The notes below the pieces were generated by a model. The model saw only the letters and a program-made list of their open reading frames with translations. It was not told the origin of the DNA and searched no databases. The translations under genes were made by a program, and so were the position numbers. Positions 1 to 9,293 of a stretch of DNA of 64,000 nucleotides are shown here, piece by piece. The stretch is from JAAYUJ01 sp963698165 (GTDB taxonomy: Bacteria; Desulfobacterota; Syntrophobacteria; Syntrophobacterales; Syntrophobacteraceae): positions 124,001-188,000 of the forward strand of contig CAVOPT010000013.1 of assembly GCA_963698165.1 (NCBI GenBank), written 5' to 3'. Each line of letters opens with the position of its first letter. Position 1 is the stretch's first letter.

Positions 1-511
1 GATACCAGATTTCCTCTTCCACTTTTCTCAGGGAATCGACGCAGAGGTCATGCACGGTGACGGGACGATTGAGAAAAAGGACCCTGCGGCTCCGGGCCCG
101 AACCTCCCTCTCGCTGCCCCCCGCAAGGGCGTCGAGGAAGTCGTGGGACCACTGGGCACGGGGTGTGTAGAGGGGGAGGGACTCCAGGGGGCCCTTTCCG
201 TATGCGTAGAAGATCGGGATGAATTCAGGGGCCCGGGCAATGTTGGTCTCCGAGAGCATTCTCCCTTCCTGGTAGAAGATCTCCTTCCCCCGAACCCTGA
301 ACACGAGGTCATCCCCTCGGACTTCCGCCACTTCCACGAGAGGTCCGTAGGCCCCCGTCAGAGCAAGCACATGAGGATGGCGCACTCCATCGAGAGGCCC
401 GCCGGTCTGCATGGCCGCCCATGAGCACCACGGAGGGGGATGAACGCACAGGGCGATCAAAAGATAGAGAAGAGCGAAATGGGCGCCAATTCCGAGTCTG
501 CAACGCATCAT
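1..511 (-). CDS. Secreted protein, N-terminal part only (possible M15-type peptidase)
   Basis: An uninterrupted minus-strand frame of 170 codons opens at the ATG at 511 (a second ATG lies at 508) and runs off the left window edge. The first ~33 residues are a basic start followed by a hydrophobic stretch (FALLYLLIALC), a probable signal peptide. The last visible part has an FLNRPVTVHDLCVDSLRKVE stretch that resembles the segment preceding the catalytic core of some M15 metallopeptidases. That core would lie outside the window, so the function is a guess. Codon use is GC-rich like its neighbours. No strong ribosome site is seen upstream. Confidence 0.6.
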   Translation of the reverse strand, partial: MMRCRLGIGAHFALLYLLIALCVHPPPWCSWAAMQTGGPLDGVRHPHVLALTGAYGPLVEVAEVRGDDLVFRVRGKEIFYQEGRMLSETNIARAPEFIPIFYAYGKGPLESLPLYTPRAQWSHDFLDALAGGSEREVRARSRRVLFLNRPVTVHDLCVDSLRKVEEEIWY

Positions 512-614
512 GATATTTCATCAGGGGAATATTGGATTCATACGCAACCTGAATGACACCACGAGGACCTGCCTGGTTCCATAGGTCCATCTCCCGGGGG
601 CTGCATGCCCGGAC

Positions 615-2264
615 TCACGCCGTGGAGCGCAGTGGCGACTTTTGCACCAGCAATATGGTGACCATGGGCACCACGAACCCGAGGATCGTCACGGTGACGA
701 GGAGAACGCCCAACTGGCTGTAGTCGGCAGGCACCTTGACCGCCCCGGACGCATGATCCAGCACCTGGCGGCTCACCACGTAGATCTGGTTCAGGTATTT
801 GGTCCAGAGGCTCGCCAACGACAGTGCCAGGTTGGTGAAGGACGCCATGACGGCAAAAAACGTCGCTTTCAAGTGAGCCGGAGCACTCTGGGCAATCCAT
901 GCCAGCATGGGAATCATGGCCACCTGACCCAACGGCGACTCGAGAGCCGTGTCCACCAGGGCGATGAACCGGGCATCGACCACACCGCCGGTAAGACCCG
1001 ATGTCCAGTGGTGCACCCCGTAATACAACCCGATGATGGGAAAACTTAGGACGGTCCCGGCGATGGTGAGAAATCCAACCACGTAGGCGATGGACCTCTC
1101 GGCCATGAACCGGCGGAAAATAAACATCCCGAAAAGGGCAAACCCGCTGCTGATCAGGGAGAGATTTGAGATGAACTGCTGGTCGAAGCCGAGCTCATCG
1201 ATCTCCCACCAGGTGGATCCGGCTCCGGGACCAGGCAGGGAGCGAAACACGAAGATGATGACGGCGGTCCCCACCAGAGTGCGGCGGGCCTCCGGGCTCA
1301 GCTCCCTCAGAAGCTTCCTCATCAGAAAGAGGACGATGCCGAGAGACCCGGCGAAGACGATTTCCTGGTCCAGGGATATGGAGCTCAGGCCCATGGCCAG
1401 CGTAAAAACCACGAAGACGAGGCTCCCTCCAAGGATCCACCAGTTGGGCTCCGTCTTTTCCCCGTGAGCGTCGAGAAGCTCCAGGATGCGATCCCTCGAA
1501 AAACCCGCACGGCGGAGAGCCCCCATGCGCCTTCGCCTGAGGATTGCGGCGACCATCACACCGAGAATGGAGATGAGGGGAATAAAAAGAGCCAGGGCGT
1601 AGATTTCCGTGTAAACCGCCACTTTCTCTGTCTCACTCATCGTTGCCACCCCTCTGAACATGAAGATGTTCAAAGCCGACACCAGGATCCCGCCACCGAC
1701 AATGGCCGCCCGGCCCAGCGTCTGCATGGTCGTGTGCATGAGCTTGATGGTGGAACCATCGAAAGGCCTCCCCGCATCATCCACGACGGGAACGGCCTCC
1801 ACCGTCATGGCATCGGCAACCACATCCTGAACAACGTAGCCCAGGGGCGCCAGGAGGGCGGACACCACGTACCATGCCTCGAAGCTCATGACCGTGGCCA
1901 TCTGAGGATTGCGGTCGATGAGGCCAAGCATGATCAAAATGCTCGCGGCGATGAACCCGGCTCCGGCAAAGACCAGGAGGGACTTCCAGCGCCACAGGAG
2001 GTCCGCGATGTGGCCCAGGGGCATCTTGATGGTCCATGGGATGCCTGCCCAGAAAGCAAGACCGGCAAGGAACTCGGCGGAAAATCCCAGGTAGTCCTTG
2101 ACGAAGAAGGTCCCCACGATCCCCGTGAGGCCCGACACTCCGGCAGCGAGATAGACCATCAGGGGAGGCAGGTAGGATACCCGCATCTGCCGTGCGAGGG
2201 AAATCAGGTTCTCATCAATCCACGTCATGACCTTCATGAGCTCGGCGATCTCCTCATTGCTCAA
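615..2264 (-). CDS. BT1/MFS-type membrane transporter
   Basis: A 549-residue polytopic inner-membrane protein with about 12 hydrophobic segments. The early motif WAGIPWTIKMPLGHIADLL, followed by a second helix and LAPLGYVVQDVVADAMTVEA, resembles the folate-biopterin (BT1) branch of the major facilitator superfamily, where GIPW...KP and Q...D motifs are typical. A BT1-like solute carrier is therefore likely, but the substrate cannot be read from sequence. The start at 2264 gives a short cytoplasmic N-terminus (MSNEEIAELMKVM). It lies alone, downstream of a partial secreted-protein gene on the same strand and separated from it by about 100 bp. Confidence 0.75.
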   Translation of the reverse strand: MSNEEIAELMKVMTWIDENLISLARQMRVSYLPPLMVYLAAGVSGLTGIVGTFFVKDYLGFSAEFLAGLAFWAGIPWTIKMPLGHIADLLWRWKSLLVFAGAGFIAASILIMLGLIDRNPQMATVMSFEAWYVVSALLAPLGYVVQDVVADAMTVEAVPVVDDAGRPFDGSTIKLMHTTMQTLGRAAIVGGGILVSALNIFMFRGVATMSETEKVAVYTEIYALALFIPLISILGVMVAAILRRRRMGALRRAGFSRDRILELLDAHGEKTEPNWWILGGSLVFVVFTLAMGLSSISLDQEIVFAGSLGIVLFLMRKLLRELSPEARRTLVGTAVIIFVFRSLPGPGAGSTWWEIDELGFDQQFISNLSLISSGFALFGMFIFRRFMAERSIAYVVGFLTIAGTVLSFPIIGLYYGVHHWTSGLTGGVVDARFIALVDTALESPLGQVAMIPMLAWIAQSAPAHLKATFFAVMASFTNLALSLASLWTKYLNQIYVVSRQVLDHASGAVKVPADYSQLGVLLVTVTILGFVVPMVTILLVQKSPLRSTA

Positions 2265-2424
2265 GCGGGCTCAATCAGCCCTCGAGAGCCGTGTTTCAGA
2301 ACACACGTCCGTGGTCCCGGCAAACCCCTTGCTGGCTTTGCAATACCGGCCGGCCGGGTGCCGGATTCCAACCTCCCAGGCCTAGGGGCAATACGGTTCA
2401 CTTGAGAGGGTCTCACATTCAGTT

Positions 2425-2620
2425 CCCCTCCCTTTGGCGGGAGGGGTCAGGGGACAATGCCGTTGACTTAAGAAAGTCCTCCATCCACGGTCCCCCTCCC
2501 CTTGGCGGGAGGGGTCAGGGGAGGGGGTTGATCTCTTTCGTCTTTCACCCTCCCTCAACCCCTCCCATCGAGGGAGGGGAGTGCTGTTCACGTTAAGTGA
2601 ACAGCATTGAGGGGGGAGAC
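2425..2620. repeat. Cluster of GC-rich palindromic repeats
   Basis: Three imperfect units (2425-2453, 2492-2526, 2548-2620) share the pattern CCCCTCCC-TTGGCGGGAGGGGTCAGGGG. The last contains a perfect hairpin, CTGTTCAC-GTTAA-GTGAACAG, at 2584-2604. Related units recur at 14011-14097, 55711-55768 and 58399-58427. They look like dispersed extragenic palindromic elements and not like part of a gene. Confidence 0.7.
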
Positions 2621-3094
2621 TGGCCGGCACCGGGCAAAATACTGCAAACACCGCTCCTTGCACAAGCCAGTCTTGGACAATTGGAAAAAACTTTCGGGCG
2701 TCACGATCTCCATCGATAACGGTCTAAAGTGAGCGGTTTTCCAGCATGCTTGTCACTGCAGGAGGGCGTAAAGCCCTCCCCTACGAAAATGTCCTTTAGC
2801 CCACATCGTAGGGGCGGGGTTTATCCCCGCCCGCATGGCAAGGCATTTTCTAAGGGCTTTCAGAGAGTGAATCGCTCAATTTAGGAACGGGTCATCATGG
2901 GAAACCTCAGTGCACGGCCGTGCAATAAAGTGGCCGAAATATTCCACGTCATTCCCGCACGCTTTTGGCGGGAATCCACCAGAAAAGCCTGGATGCCCGC
3001 CTTCGCGAGCATGGCGGATTGCCTCACGGATACCCATTTCCGTGGCGCTGCACTTCCGGATCATGCCGCGAAGAGGTCATTCCGTCTCCGGTTC
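2621..3094. repeat. Intergenic stretch with two further repeat types
   Basis: No gene is supported here. At 2760-2835 there are two copies of a GTAGGGG-type element, the second of which reads GTAGGGGCGGGGTTTATCCC followed by CGCCCG. At 2947-3018 lies an element opening with CGTCATTCCCGC and carrying inner inverted segments (GGCGGGAATCCA, TGGATGCCCGCC), like the elements at 13110-13175 and 26574-26646. Short open frames crossing the stretch have no start signals or family resemblance. Confidence 0.55.
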
Positions 3095-3137
3095 TTGACT
3101 TCCTCGCCATCCGGCGGCTATACTTCTGCCATATGGC
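3095..3137 (+). promoter_or_regulatory. Promoter and palindrome for the RES-Xre toxin-antitoxin operon
   Basis: TTGACT (3095-3100) and TATACT (3119-3124) are separated by 18 bases, a good sigma-70 match. The expected transcription start falls in or next to the perfect palindrome GCCATATGGC (3128-3137). This is where an autoregulating Xre-type antitoxin would bind. The antitoxin gene begins about 50 bases further on. Confidence 0.6.
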
Positions 3138-3188
3138 GAATCGGCGACCCGTTCAACTTGCCCAGCATTCTTTCGAGGAGGTTTTCCC

Positions 3189-3677
3189 GTGGGAAACACC
3201 GTTCCGCTGAAACGGACCCGTCGGCCCAGAGCTCCTTTCAGGCGTCCGGGCAGAGGGGTTTCCTGGAGGCACTGGTACATCACACTGCTTGGTCTCAAGG
3301 TCAAGGAGACTTCGACCCTCCTCACGGAAATCCAGAAGGGCCTTGCCTTCGACGCATGGGAGCACTTCATCCAGAACACCGACCTTCGCAAGGAGGACGC
3401 CATCGGCCTGGTGCAGATCACCTCAAGGACTCTCAGCCGGCGCAAGGAGGAAGGACGCCTTCACCCTGACGAATCCGACCGCCTCATTCGCGCCGCCCGC
3501 CTGTTTGCCCAGGCTGCCGATCTCTTCGAGGGGGATGTCGAATCGGCGCGAAAATGGCTCGCGGCGCCACAACCGGGCCTCGGGGGGGCCATACCCATTG
3601 AGTACGCGGCAACGGAAGTGGGGGCGAGGGAGGTGGAAGGGCTCCTGGGAAGGCTGGAACACGGGATCCCGTCATGA
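3189..3677 (+). CDS. Antitoxin, Xre/MbcA/ParS toxin-binding (DUF2384) family
   Basis: A 162-residue protein starting at GTG 3189, placed 8 bases after GAGGAGG. The first half is helical (LLTEIQKGLAFDAWEHF, then KEDAIGLVQITSRTLSRRKE), typical of the Xre-like helix-turn-helix. The C-terminal half (SDRLIRAARLFAQAADLFEG and the AARKWL-like stretch SARKWLAAPQPGLGG) is the hallmark of the DUF2384 domain, which caps RES toxins. It should neutralise the downstream toxin and repress the operon. Its stop overlaps the toxin start by four bases, so the two are translationally coupled. Confidence 0.88.
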   Translation: MGNTVPLKRTRRPRAPFRRPGRGVSWRHWYITLLGLKVKETSTLLTEIQKGLAFDAWEHFIQNTDLRKEDAIGLVQITSRTLSRRKEEGRLHPDESDRLIRAARLFAQAADLFEGDVESARKWLAAPQPGLGGAIPIEYAATEVGAREVEGLLGRLEHGIPS

Positions 3678-4147
3678 TGCGTCGAGCCTGGCGCATCACC
3701 AAGGCAATCAATGCCGACGACGCCTTTGGTGGAGAGGGAGCGAGACTCTACGGGAGCCGGTGGTCCACTCCAGGGCACCGGGTCGCGTTTGCGTCGGAGA
3801 CTCTTTCCCTGGCCACCCTGGAAGTGTTCGTGCATCTGCAGACAAGTTCTCTTCTCGCAGCCTACGTGTGTTTTTCCGTGGAATTTTCGGAAGAGTGGGC
3901 CAAGCACTTGGACCCGGGTCTTCTCCCCAAGAACTGGCGCCGATTTCCAGCACCCGCTGAGATTCAGGGCATCGGGGACCGCTGGGTCAGGGAATCGAGC
4001 TCCCTGCTGCTCCAGGTCCCAAGCGCCATCATCCCTCAGGAATTCAACTTCCTCATCAACCCGGCCCACGAGGACTTCCCCAAGCTCAAAATCGAAGGCC
4101 CCATGCCCTTTGACCTCGACGGGAGGGTTCTTGGAGCCGTTCGATAA
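3674..4147 (+). CDS. RES-domain toxin
   Basis: A 157-residue protein of the RES family, the toxin of RES-Xre modules; characterised members degrade or modify NAD+. Conserved features are the N-terminal RAWRI, GEGARLYGSRWSTPG (the R/G-rich pocket), the ASETLSLATLEVFVHL stretch with the family Ser/Glu, and a C-terminal SAIIPQEFNFLINPAHEDF segment like the family's NP-H-D end. It starts inside the antitoxin stop (ATGA overlap) and converges with the copper pump gene ending at 4184. Length is normal, and no broken motif is seen. Confidence 0.9.
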   Translation: MMRRAWRITKAINADDAFGGEGARLYGSRWSTPGHRVAFASETLSLATLEVFVHLQTSSLLAAYVCFSVEFSEEWAKHLDPGLLPKNWRRFPAPAEIQGIGDRWVRESSSLLLQVPSAIIPQEFNFLINPAHEDFPKLKIEGPMPFDLDGRVLGAVR

Positions 4148-4183
4148 CGCTCGCTCCCGCCCAAAAACCGGGGACGACCTCCA

Positions 4184-7100
4184 TCACCCGATCTCCGCTT
4201 CCTTCTTCACTTCCCGGTTCCATTTCCAGGTTTCGAAGATCACGGGGTACACGAGCAGCTCCAAGAGGAACGAGGTGAATATGCCCCCGATCATGGGTGC
4301 CGCGATGCGTTTCATGACGTCGGCCCCCGTGCCCATGGACCACATGATGGGAATGAGCCCCAGGAACGTGGTGGCCACCGTCATGAACTTGGGCCGAATC
4401 CTTTTCACCGCCCCCTCGAGGACGGCGCTCCGCAGGTCTTCCAGGCTCCGCATCCGCCCTTCCTTCCTCGCCTGCTGGTAGGCGAGATCCAGGTAGAGCA
4501 GCATGAAAACACCCGTCTCGGCGTCGACCCCCAGGAGGGCGATGAGTCCCACCAGCACGCCGACACTCATGTTGTACCCCAGGAGATAGAGGAGCCAGAC
4601 GGCCCCGACGGCCGAAAACGGAACGGCCAGGAGGATGATGAACGTCTTGGTGGCGGAACGGGTGTTCATGTAAAGGAGAAACACGATGAGGAGGAGAGTG
4701 AGGGGGAGGACCACCTTCAACCGCTCCTTCACCCTCACCATGGCCTCGTGCTGGCCGCTCCAGGCGACCGCGTACCCCGCCGGAAGCTTTACCCTCTCCC
4801 GGATGAGGCGCCCGGCTTCCTCCACGTAGCTGCTGAGATCCCGACCGGCGATGTCGATGAAAACGTACCCTGTCAGGAGCCCGTCTTCGTCGCGGATCAT
4901 GGACGGGCCCACCGCCGCCTTGATCGAGGCCAGCTGGCCGAGGGGGACCTGCCTCTGGCCGTCCGAAACCGGCACCAGGATCCGGCCCAGGGCATCCAGG
5001 TCATCCCGGAAGTCCCGCATGTATCGGACGTTCACCGGGTAGCGCTCACGCCCTTCCACCGTTGTCGTCACGTTTTCCCCGCCGATGGCCTTCTCGACGA
5101 CCTCCTGGGCTTCCTCCATGCTCAGCCCCTGATTGGCCAGGGCTTCCCGGTCCCATTCGATGTCGAGGAAGTAGCCGCTCCCGGTGCGCTCGGCAAAAAC
5201 GCTTCGGGTACCCGGCACCGAGGGAAGCAGGGATTCGATCTCAACCCCGATGTTCTCGATGGTTTGGAGATCTGCCCCCGAGATCTTCATGCCGATCTCG
5301 GTGCGGATCCCCGTGGAAAGCATGTCGATCCTCCCCCGCACGGGCATGGTCCAGCTGGGGGCAAGCCCGGGTATGGTGAGGGCCTGGTTCATCCGGCTCA
5401 CCAGTTCTTCCCGCGGGATGTTATCCGGCGTGATGTGCCGAAGAATCGACTTCATCCAGTCGGGAGCCCAGGACGAGTACCAGGTGTCGACCTTGCGCCA
5501 CTCGGACTTGGGCTTGAGGATGATCACCGTCTCGATCATGGAAAGCGGTGCCGGGTCAGTGGCCGTTTCGGCGCGCCCAGCCTTGCCCAGGACCCGTTCC
5601 ACCTCGGGAAACCCACGGATGATGCGGTCCGTCACCTGAAGGAGCTTCTGTGCCTCGGTGATGGAAATCCCTGGCATGGTGGACGGCATGTAGAGGATGG
5701 AGCCTTCATCCAGGGGAGGCATGAACTCCCACCCGAGCTTGAAATAAACGGGAATGGTTAGGATGACCAGGGCGAGCGCCCCGGCAATGACCGTGCGCTT
5801 CCACCGCAGGGCCCATTGGGCCGCGGGCTCGTAGAGCCGAATGAGGATGCGGCTCAAAGGATGCCTGTCCTCGGAATGGACGGTGCCGACCACCACGGCG
5901 TTGACCACCCTGCACATCCATCGAGGCCGAAAGCTGAAGGAGCGGAACTGCATGAAAAAGAGGCGAAGAGCAGGATCGAAGGTGATGGCGATGAAGGCGG
6001 CAACGATCATGGAAAGGTTCTTCGTGTAGGCCAGCGGCTTGAAGAGGCGCCCCTCCTGCGCTTCCAGCGTGAGGACCGGAAGAAAGGAGACGGCGATGAC
6101 GAGGAGGGCGAAAAAGCTCGGGCCGGCCACCTCCTTCACTGCAGCCACCACGGCGGAACGGGGGTCTCCCACCCTCCCGGCGCGATCCCATTGCTCCAGC
6201 TTCTTGTGGGACTGCTCCACCACGACGATGGCCGCGTCCACCAGGGCGCCGACGGCGATGGCGATCCCCCCCAGCGACATGATGTTGGCCGTGATGCCCA
6301 TGATCTGAAACGGGATGAAGGAGATGAGGACCGCTATGGGGATGGTGATCATGGGGATGAGGGCGCTCGGGATGTGCCACAGGAAGAGGAGAATCACCAG
6401 GCAGACGGTGAGAATGACTTCAAGAAGGGTGGACTTGAGGTTTTCAATGGCTCGCAGGATCAGGTCGGAGCGGTCGTAGACCGTGAGAATCTTCACCCCG
6501 GGAGGAAGGCCCGGCTCGATTTCCCTGATCTTGGCCTTCACCCGCTCGATGACGTCGAGAGCGTTCTGACCGTGGCGCATGACCACGATGCCCGAGACCA
6601 CCTCACCCGTTCCATCGAGGTCCGAGACACCCCGCCGCAGATCCGGGCCCAGCACCACCTGCCCGATGTCCTTGACGCGGATGGAGGCCCCCTTGTCGTT
6701 GACCGCGACCACAATGTTTTCGAAATCGGCGATGGAGCGGGCGTAGCCGCGTCCGCGCACCATGTACTCGGTGCCGCCGAATTCCATGAGACGGCCCCCG
6801 GCTTCCCTGTTGCCACCCCGCACCGCCGCCGCCACGCGGCCGATGGAGATCCCGTAGGCCTGAAGGCGGTTGGGGTCCACGTTCACCTGGTACTGCTTGC
6901 CGAACCCGCCGATGGTGGCCACCTCGGCTACTCCGGGCACCGAACGCAGGGTGTAGCGCAGGAACCAGTCGTGGTAGGAACGAAGGCTTGCCAGGTCGTG
7001 CTTCCCCGATTCATCCACGAGGGCGTATTGGAAAACCCAGCCGAGGCCTGTGGCATCGGGCCCGAGCTCCGTCTTCACCCCCTCCGGAAGCCGGGGCAGG

Positions 7101-7447
7101 ACCGACGAGAGGTATTCCAGGGTCCTGGACCGGGCCCAGTAGATGTCGCTCCCGTCCTCGAAAATCACGTAGACAAAAGAGTAGCCGAAATCGGAAAAGC
7201 CCCGGACCGCCTTGACCCTCGGTGCCCCGAGCATCGCCGTCACGATGGGGTAGGTCACCTGGTCCTCGATGATGTCGGGGCTCCTGTCCCAGCGGGAGGC
7301 AATGATGACCTGGGTGTCGCTCAGATCCGGGATGGCGTCCAGGGCCACGTGCTTCATGGACCACCACCCCGCCACGCAGGCCGCCGCCACAACGGTGAAA
7401 ACAAAGAACCTGTTGCGGACGGAGAAGTCGATGATGCGGTCAATCAT
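4184..7447 (-). CDS. cusA: Heavy-metal efflux RND pump, CusA/CzcA family
   Basis: A 1087-residue inner-membrane proton-driven RND pump. The start at 7447 gives MIDRIIDFSVRNRFFVFTVV, the standard first helix of HME-RND pumps; a longer upstream frame overlaps the preceding gene and has no helix. Visible features include ALDAIPDLSDTQVI, the proton-relay helix IAIAVGALVDAAIVVVEQSH, the Met-rich periplasmic motif LYMPSTMPGISITEAQ typical of copper/silver pumps, and the closing MWSMGTGADVMKRIAAPM. The start overlaps the upstream adaptor stop by eight bases, so the two are co-translated. No TolC-like outer-membrane partner lies in this cluster; one sits at 50.2 kb in a different exporter. Cu(I)/Ag(I) is the likely substrate, inferred from the Met motif and from the oxidase genes upstream. 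Confidence 0.92.
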   Translation of the reverse strand: MIDRIIDFSVRNRFFVFTVVAAACVAGWWSMKHVALDAIPDLSDTQVIIASRWDRSPDIIEDQVTYPIVTAMLGAPRVKAVRGFSDFGYSFVYVIFEDGSDIYWARSRTLEYLSSVLPRLPEGVKTELGPDATGLGWVFQYALVDESGKHDLASLRSYHDWFLRYTLRSVPGVAEVATIGGFGKQYQVNVDPNRLQAYGISIGRVAAAVRGGNREAGGRLMEFGGTEYMVRGRGYARSIADFENIVVAVNDKGASIRVKDIGQVVLGPDLRRGVSDLDGTGEVVSGIVVMRHGQNALDVIERVKAKIREIEPGLPPGVKILTVYDRSDLILRAIENLKSTLLEVILTVCLVILLFLWHIPSALIPMITIPIAVLISFIPFQIMGITANIMSLGGIAIAVGALVDAAIVVVEQSHKKLEQWDRAGRVGDPRSAVVAAVKEVAGPSFFALLVIAVSFLPVLTLEAQEGRLFKPLAYTKNLSMIVAAFIAITFDPALRLFFMQFRSFSFRPRWMCRVVNAVVVGTVHSEDRHPLSRILIRLYEPAAQWALRWKRTVIAGALALVILTIPVYFKLGWEFMPPLDEGSILYMPSTMPGISITEAQKLLQVTDRIIRGFPEVERVLGKAGRAETATDPAPLSMIETVIILKPKSEWRKVDTWYSSWAPDWMKSILRHITPDNIPREELVSRMNQALTIPGLAPSWTMPVRGRIDMLSTGIRTEIGMKISGADLQTIENIGVEIESLLPSVPGTRSVFAERTGSGYFLDIEWDREALANQGLSMEEAQEVVEKAIGGENVTTTVEGRERYPVNVRYMRDFRDDLDALGRILVPVSDGQRQVPLGQLASIKAAVGPSMIRDEDGLLTGYVFIDIAGRDLSSYVEEAGRLIRERVKLPAGYAVAWSGQHEAMVRVKERLKVVLPLTLLLIVFLLYMNTRSATKTFIILLAVPFSAVGAVWLLYLLGYNMSVGVLVGLIALLGVDAETGVFMLLYLDLAYQQARKEGRMRSLEDLRSAVLEGAVKRIRPKFMTVATTFLGLIPIMWSMGTGADVMKRIAAPMIGGIFTSFLLELLVYPVIFETWKWNREVKKEAEIG

Positions 7448-9293
7448 GAAGCCGGCTTTCAGACTGGGAGTGGACTTGGCTGTGGGCATGGCCGGACGGT
7501 GCCTTTGCGCCGGCGTCTTTTTCCGTGTAGTGCCCGGGAAACGTTTCGAAACGCTTCCTGCACTGCTCCGCACAAAAGTGGCGTGTCTTTCCCTCGTGAT
7601 CGACGGTCAGTCGATAGGCCTTTGCCTTGCTTTTGTCAACGGGCATTCCGCACACGGGATCCACCGCGAGGCCGGCTTCATCCGTTTTCATGTCCCGCTC
7701 CGCCCCCGGCCGACCCCCTTCCGGCGACTTGAGCGCGAATCGCTCAGGATCTTTTTCGAACTCCCTCCTGCACTGCTCCGAACAGAAGTGGACCTGGCGC
7801 CCCCCGTGCTCCGCCACCAGGCCCGCCGCGCTGGACTTGCCCGGTGAGACGTCCATTCCACAGACGGGGTCTTTGCGGGTGGTCCGGTGCATGCCCGCCG
7901 CGGCAAGTTTCATGCGGCTCTCGGAATCCACCAGGAAGTTCCCCGACACCACCACCCGGTCTCCCGGTTTGAGGCCCTCCAGGATTTCCACCCTGCCTCC
8001 ATGCCGCCAGCCGGTCTTGACGCTCCTGGGCTCAAAATATCCATCCCCCGCGTCGAGGAAGACGGTCTGGTTCATCCCGGAATCCATCACGGCATCCACG
8101 GGAACGGTGACCGCCTCGGGCATGCTCAGGCGGAATTCCACGTCCACAAACATGTCCGGGCGCAGGGCCAAATCGGGATTGTCCGCCTCCAGGCGAACCT
8201 TGAACGTGCGGGTGGATGCATCGAATACGGGCGGCACCTCCGTGACGACCGCATCGAAGGACTTCCCCTGTCTGGGCAGGGTGACCCGGGCAGGACTGCC
8301 CGGCTTCACATAAGCCGCGTCCCGCTCGAATACGTCCGCCAGGATCCACACCCTGGTCAGGTCCGCCACCGTGAAGAATTCGGCGCCCCTGTCATACTTG
8401 AGGCCGGAAAACACGTTGCGGGAGAGCACGATGCCCGTCACGGGGGAGCGTATCTCCAAGTCCACCGAGAACTGGCGGGTCTTCGCAATCTCCTCGATTT
8501 GAGTCTGAGACATCCCCAACCCAAAGAGTTCCTGCTTGGTAAAATAAACGAGATCCTTCGTGAACCCGGTGAATCCGGAACCTGCCGCTGTGCCGGGATT
8601 CCAGCTTGGTTGTTGCGCCTCGAGCTTCGGATCCTCTGGGTTTGGCACTGGCGGTTGAGCTTTGGACGGCACAGCCGTAGCCAGAGGTCCCCCTTGACCC
8701 TGTGACAAAGGCTGGAATGCTTCCGTGGGATTTGAACCGGTCTGCTGCCCTCCCATTCTCCTGCGGTCGGCATCAAGGGCATAGAAGTGATTGGCAAGCC
8801 TGCTGAAGATCTCATTGTTATAGACCATGGCCAACACCTGGTCTTTTTCCACGAAGCTCCCCGTGGTGCCCCCCCTGACCTCCCGAACCCACCCTTGAGT
8901 GGACGCCACCAACCGATGCGTGCGGTTTTCATCGGCTTCGACCTTTCCGAGGGCCCTTACGGGCCGTTCATGAGAGGCTTTGGTCATCTGTTCCCATCGC
9001 ACCCCGAGCATCTGTTGTTTCTCGGGAGTGATCCTGGCAGTCCCCGGGACCATGCGCCGCGGCACTGCCCCGGCCTCGTCCGCATAGACCGGCTCCATGG
9101 GCATGCCACAGGGCGCGGGCCCGGGTCGGTCAGAGGTGTGTGCGGGGTTCATGGGATCGACGTAGTAGAGGATTGGGCGCTGGCCGCCATCCGGGGTGCT
9201 TCCGCCCGAACCGGTGCGGCTGTACCAGGTGCCAACGAGAAATGCTCCCATGACGAGAGCAGCCATCAACAGGACACGAACCGGTGTTCTCAT
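7440..9293 (-). CDS. cusB: CusB-like periplasmic adaptor with HMBD and two C-terminal YHS domains
   Basis: A 617-residue membrane-fusion protein. Order: an N-terminal membrane anchor (residues ~5-22), a heavy-metal-binding motif (YYVDPMNPAHTSDRPG with CGMPMEPVY, ~43-70), then barrel-sandwich and beta-barrel adaptor domains (EIRSPVTGIVLSRNVFSG, FEVRLEADN-like KVRLEADNPDLALRPDMFVD). Two YHS-type metal sites follow: DPVCGMDV...HFCSEQCRREFEKDPERF (~472-518) and DPVCGMPV...HFCAEQCRKRFETFPGHY (~543-589), then a His-rich tail. The first two parts are standard for CusB; the double YHS end is not. The gene precedes and overlaps cusA. The domains probably capture or hand over copper ions. Confidence 0.9.
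   Translation of the reverse strand: MRTPVRVLLMAALVMGAFLVGTWYSRTGSGGSTPDGGQRPILYYVDPMNPAHTSDRPGPAPCGMPMEPVYADEAGAVPRRMVPGTARITPEKQQMLGVRWEQMTKASHERPVRALGKVEADENRTHRLVASTQGWVREVRGGTTGSFVEKDQVLAMVYNNEIFSRLANHFYALDADRRRMGGQQTGSNPTEAFQPLSQGQGGPLATAVPSKAQPPVPNPEDPKLEAQQPSWNPGTAAGSGFTGFTKDLVYFTKQELFGLGMSQTQIEEIAKTRQFSVDLEIRSPVTGIVLSRNVFSGLKYDRGAEFFTVADLTRVWILADVFERDAAYVKPGSPARVTLPRQGKSFDAVVTEVPPVFDASTRTFKVRLEADNPDLALRPDMFVDVEFRLSMPEAVTVPVDAVMDSGMNQTVFLDAGDGYFEPRSVKTGWRHGGRVEILEGLKPGDRVVVSGNFLVDSESRMKLAAAGMHRTTRKDPVCGMDVSPGKSSAAGLVAEHGGRQVHFCSEQCRREFEKDPERFALKSPEGGRPGAERDMKTDEAGLAVDPVCGMPVDKSKAKAYRLTVDHEGKTRHFCAEQCRKRFETFPGHYTEKDAGAKAPSGHAHSQVHSQSESRLHD

Noticed and set aside
1464..2405. Long plus-strand open frame of 313 codons
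   Set aside because: Antisense shadow of the transporter gene; no ribosome site and no hydrophobic or domain pattern.
2425..2620. CRISPR array
   Set aside because: Units are palindromic and unequal, with no regular spacers and no cas genes nearby.
5816..7732. Plus-strand open frame of 638 codons
   Set aside because: Antisense to cusA; rich in His, Asp and Gly, as expected for the complement of a GC-rich gene.
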